A stretch of 64,000 nucleotides of DNA, from NCBI GenBank assembly GCA_030704615.1, contig CM060732.1:3470001-3534000 (forward strand), in the 5' to 3' direction. The stretch is from Takakia lepidozioides. Its lineage: Eukaryota > Streptophyta > Takakiopsida > Takakiales > Takakiaceae. Numbering within the stretch: the first letter of the stretch is position 1; each line of letters opens with the position of its first letter. Both the position numbers and the translations under genes were made by a program. Of the stretch, positions 63,869 through 64,000 are shown one piece after another. A model generated the notes under the pieces. That model was not told where the DNA came from and ran no database searches. It was given only the letters and a program-made list of their open reading frames with translations.

Positions 63869-64000
63869 CTAACCCCCCCCCCCCACAACAATTAGTGAAT
63901 TACACACATACGTTGTATCGAATCCACCTCATTAATGCACATGCAACAAATGGAAGGTGAAATGATTCAAGGATTTGTCATCCTACGTAATTCCATAATG

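Larger units (their letters stand above)
62269..64000. mobile_element. CACTA (En/Spm-type) transposon, left end and interior
   Basis: CACTACAAAAAAAG at 62269 is the diagnostic terminus of CACTA transposons. It is followed by dense short subterminal repeats and, further in, a gene fragment resembling plant En/Spm-associated transposase. The other end is beyond the window. It sits inside the 5' part of the minus-strand Ty3 element. Confidence 0.75.

Noticed and set aside
1-64000. tRNA, rRNA or telomere repeats
   Set aside because: None recognised on either strand while reading; the only tRNA-related signal is the primer-binding site at 33995.

Overview
The window is repeat-dominated nuclear DNA of a green plant-lineage eukaryote. 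The reasons are host exons with GT-AG introns, Ty3-type LTR retrotransposons (one primed by initiator Met-tRNA), a CACTA end, a Mutator-like (MULE) transposase and a captured plant-type CDPK start. The palindrome-rich spacer DNA and the mix of elements fit a charophyte alga such as Chara; that is my impression and cannot be verified from this window alone.

Layout. 1-1.66 kb: last exons of a Nup50-like Ran-binding protein, the only clear host gene. 2.6-10.06 kb: a 106-bp palindromic array, a broken MULE copy, a 500-N gap, then a fuller MULE transposase gene flanked by palindromic arrays. 10.1-25.0 kb: two tail-to-tail copies of one Ty3-type element carrying a large unidentified coding region downstream of pol, forming an imperfect inverted repeat of about 5 kb. 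25.0-31.1 kb: a minus-strand, intron-containing gene or gene pair with a ParB/DGNHR-like domain and a circularly permuted amino-type DNA methyltransferase. 31.3-33.26 kb: the same palindromic array that precedes the MULE transposase. 33.27-37.8 kb: a Ty3 element (LTR, PBS, gag-pol) truncated in integrase, followed to 39.05 kb by a hairpin array. 39.1-40.98 kb: small gene fragments. 41.16-52.2 kb: a young Ty3-type retrotransposon whose two 326-bp LTRs differ at one base I could find. It encodes gag, protease fused to a C5 cytosine DNA methyltransferase, RT/RNase H and an integrase ending in a PHD finger, and it carries a captured CDPK 5' fragment. 52.3-54.8 kb: no recognisable gene. 54.8-56.75 kb: Cys-rich duplicated modules and a cut-off gag-like ORF. 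56.75-58.8 kb: a second copy of the methyltransferase segment. 58.8-62.15 kb: a decayed minus-strand Ty3 element. 62.27-64 kb: the end of a CACTA transposon with GCGACG subterminal repeats.

How the parts relate. The transposase copy (5.2-10.06 kb) and the ParB/methyltransferase copy (25.0-33.26 kb) share a terminal motif, one kind of array and a promoter-side array. I infer that they are the two halves of one large MULE-type transposon that encodes its own DNA methyltransferase. With the cytosine-methyltransferase retrotransposon, the window then holds two unrelated mobile elements that carry DNA-methylation genes, and one of them also carries a chromatin-reader (PHD) domain. Almost every element gene is broken by a stop or frameshift, so the descriptions are of families, not of demonstrably active copies.
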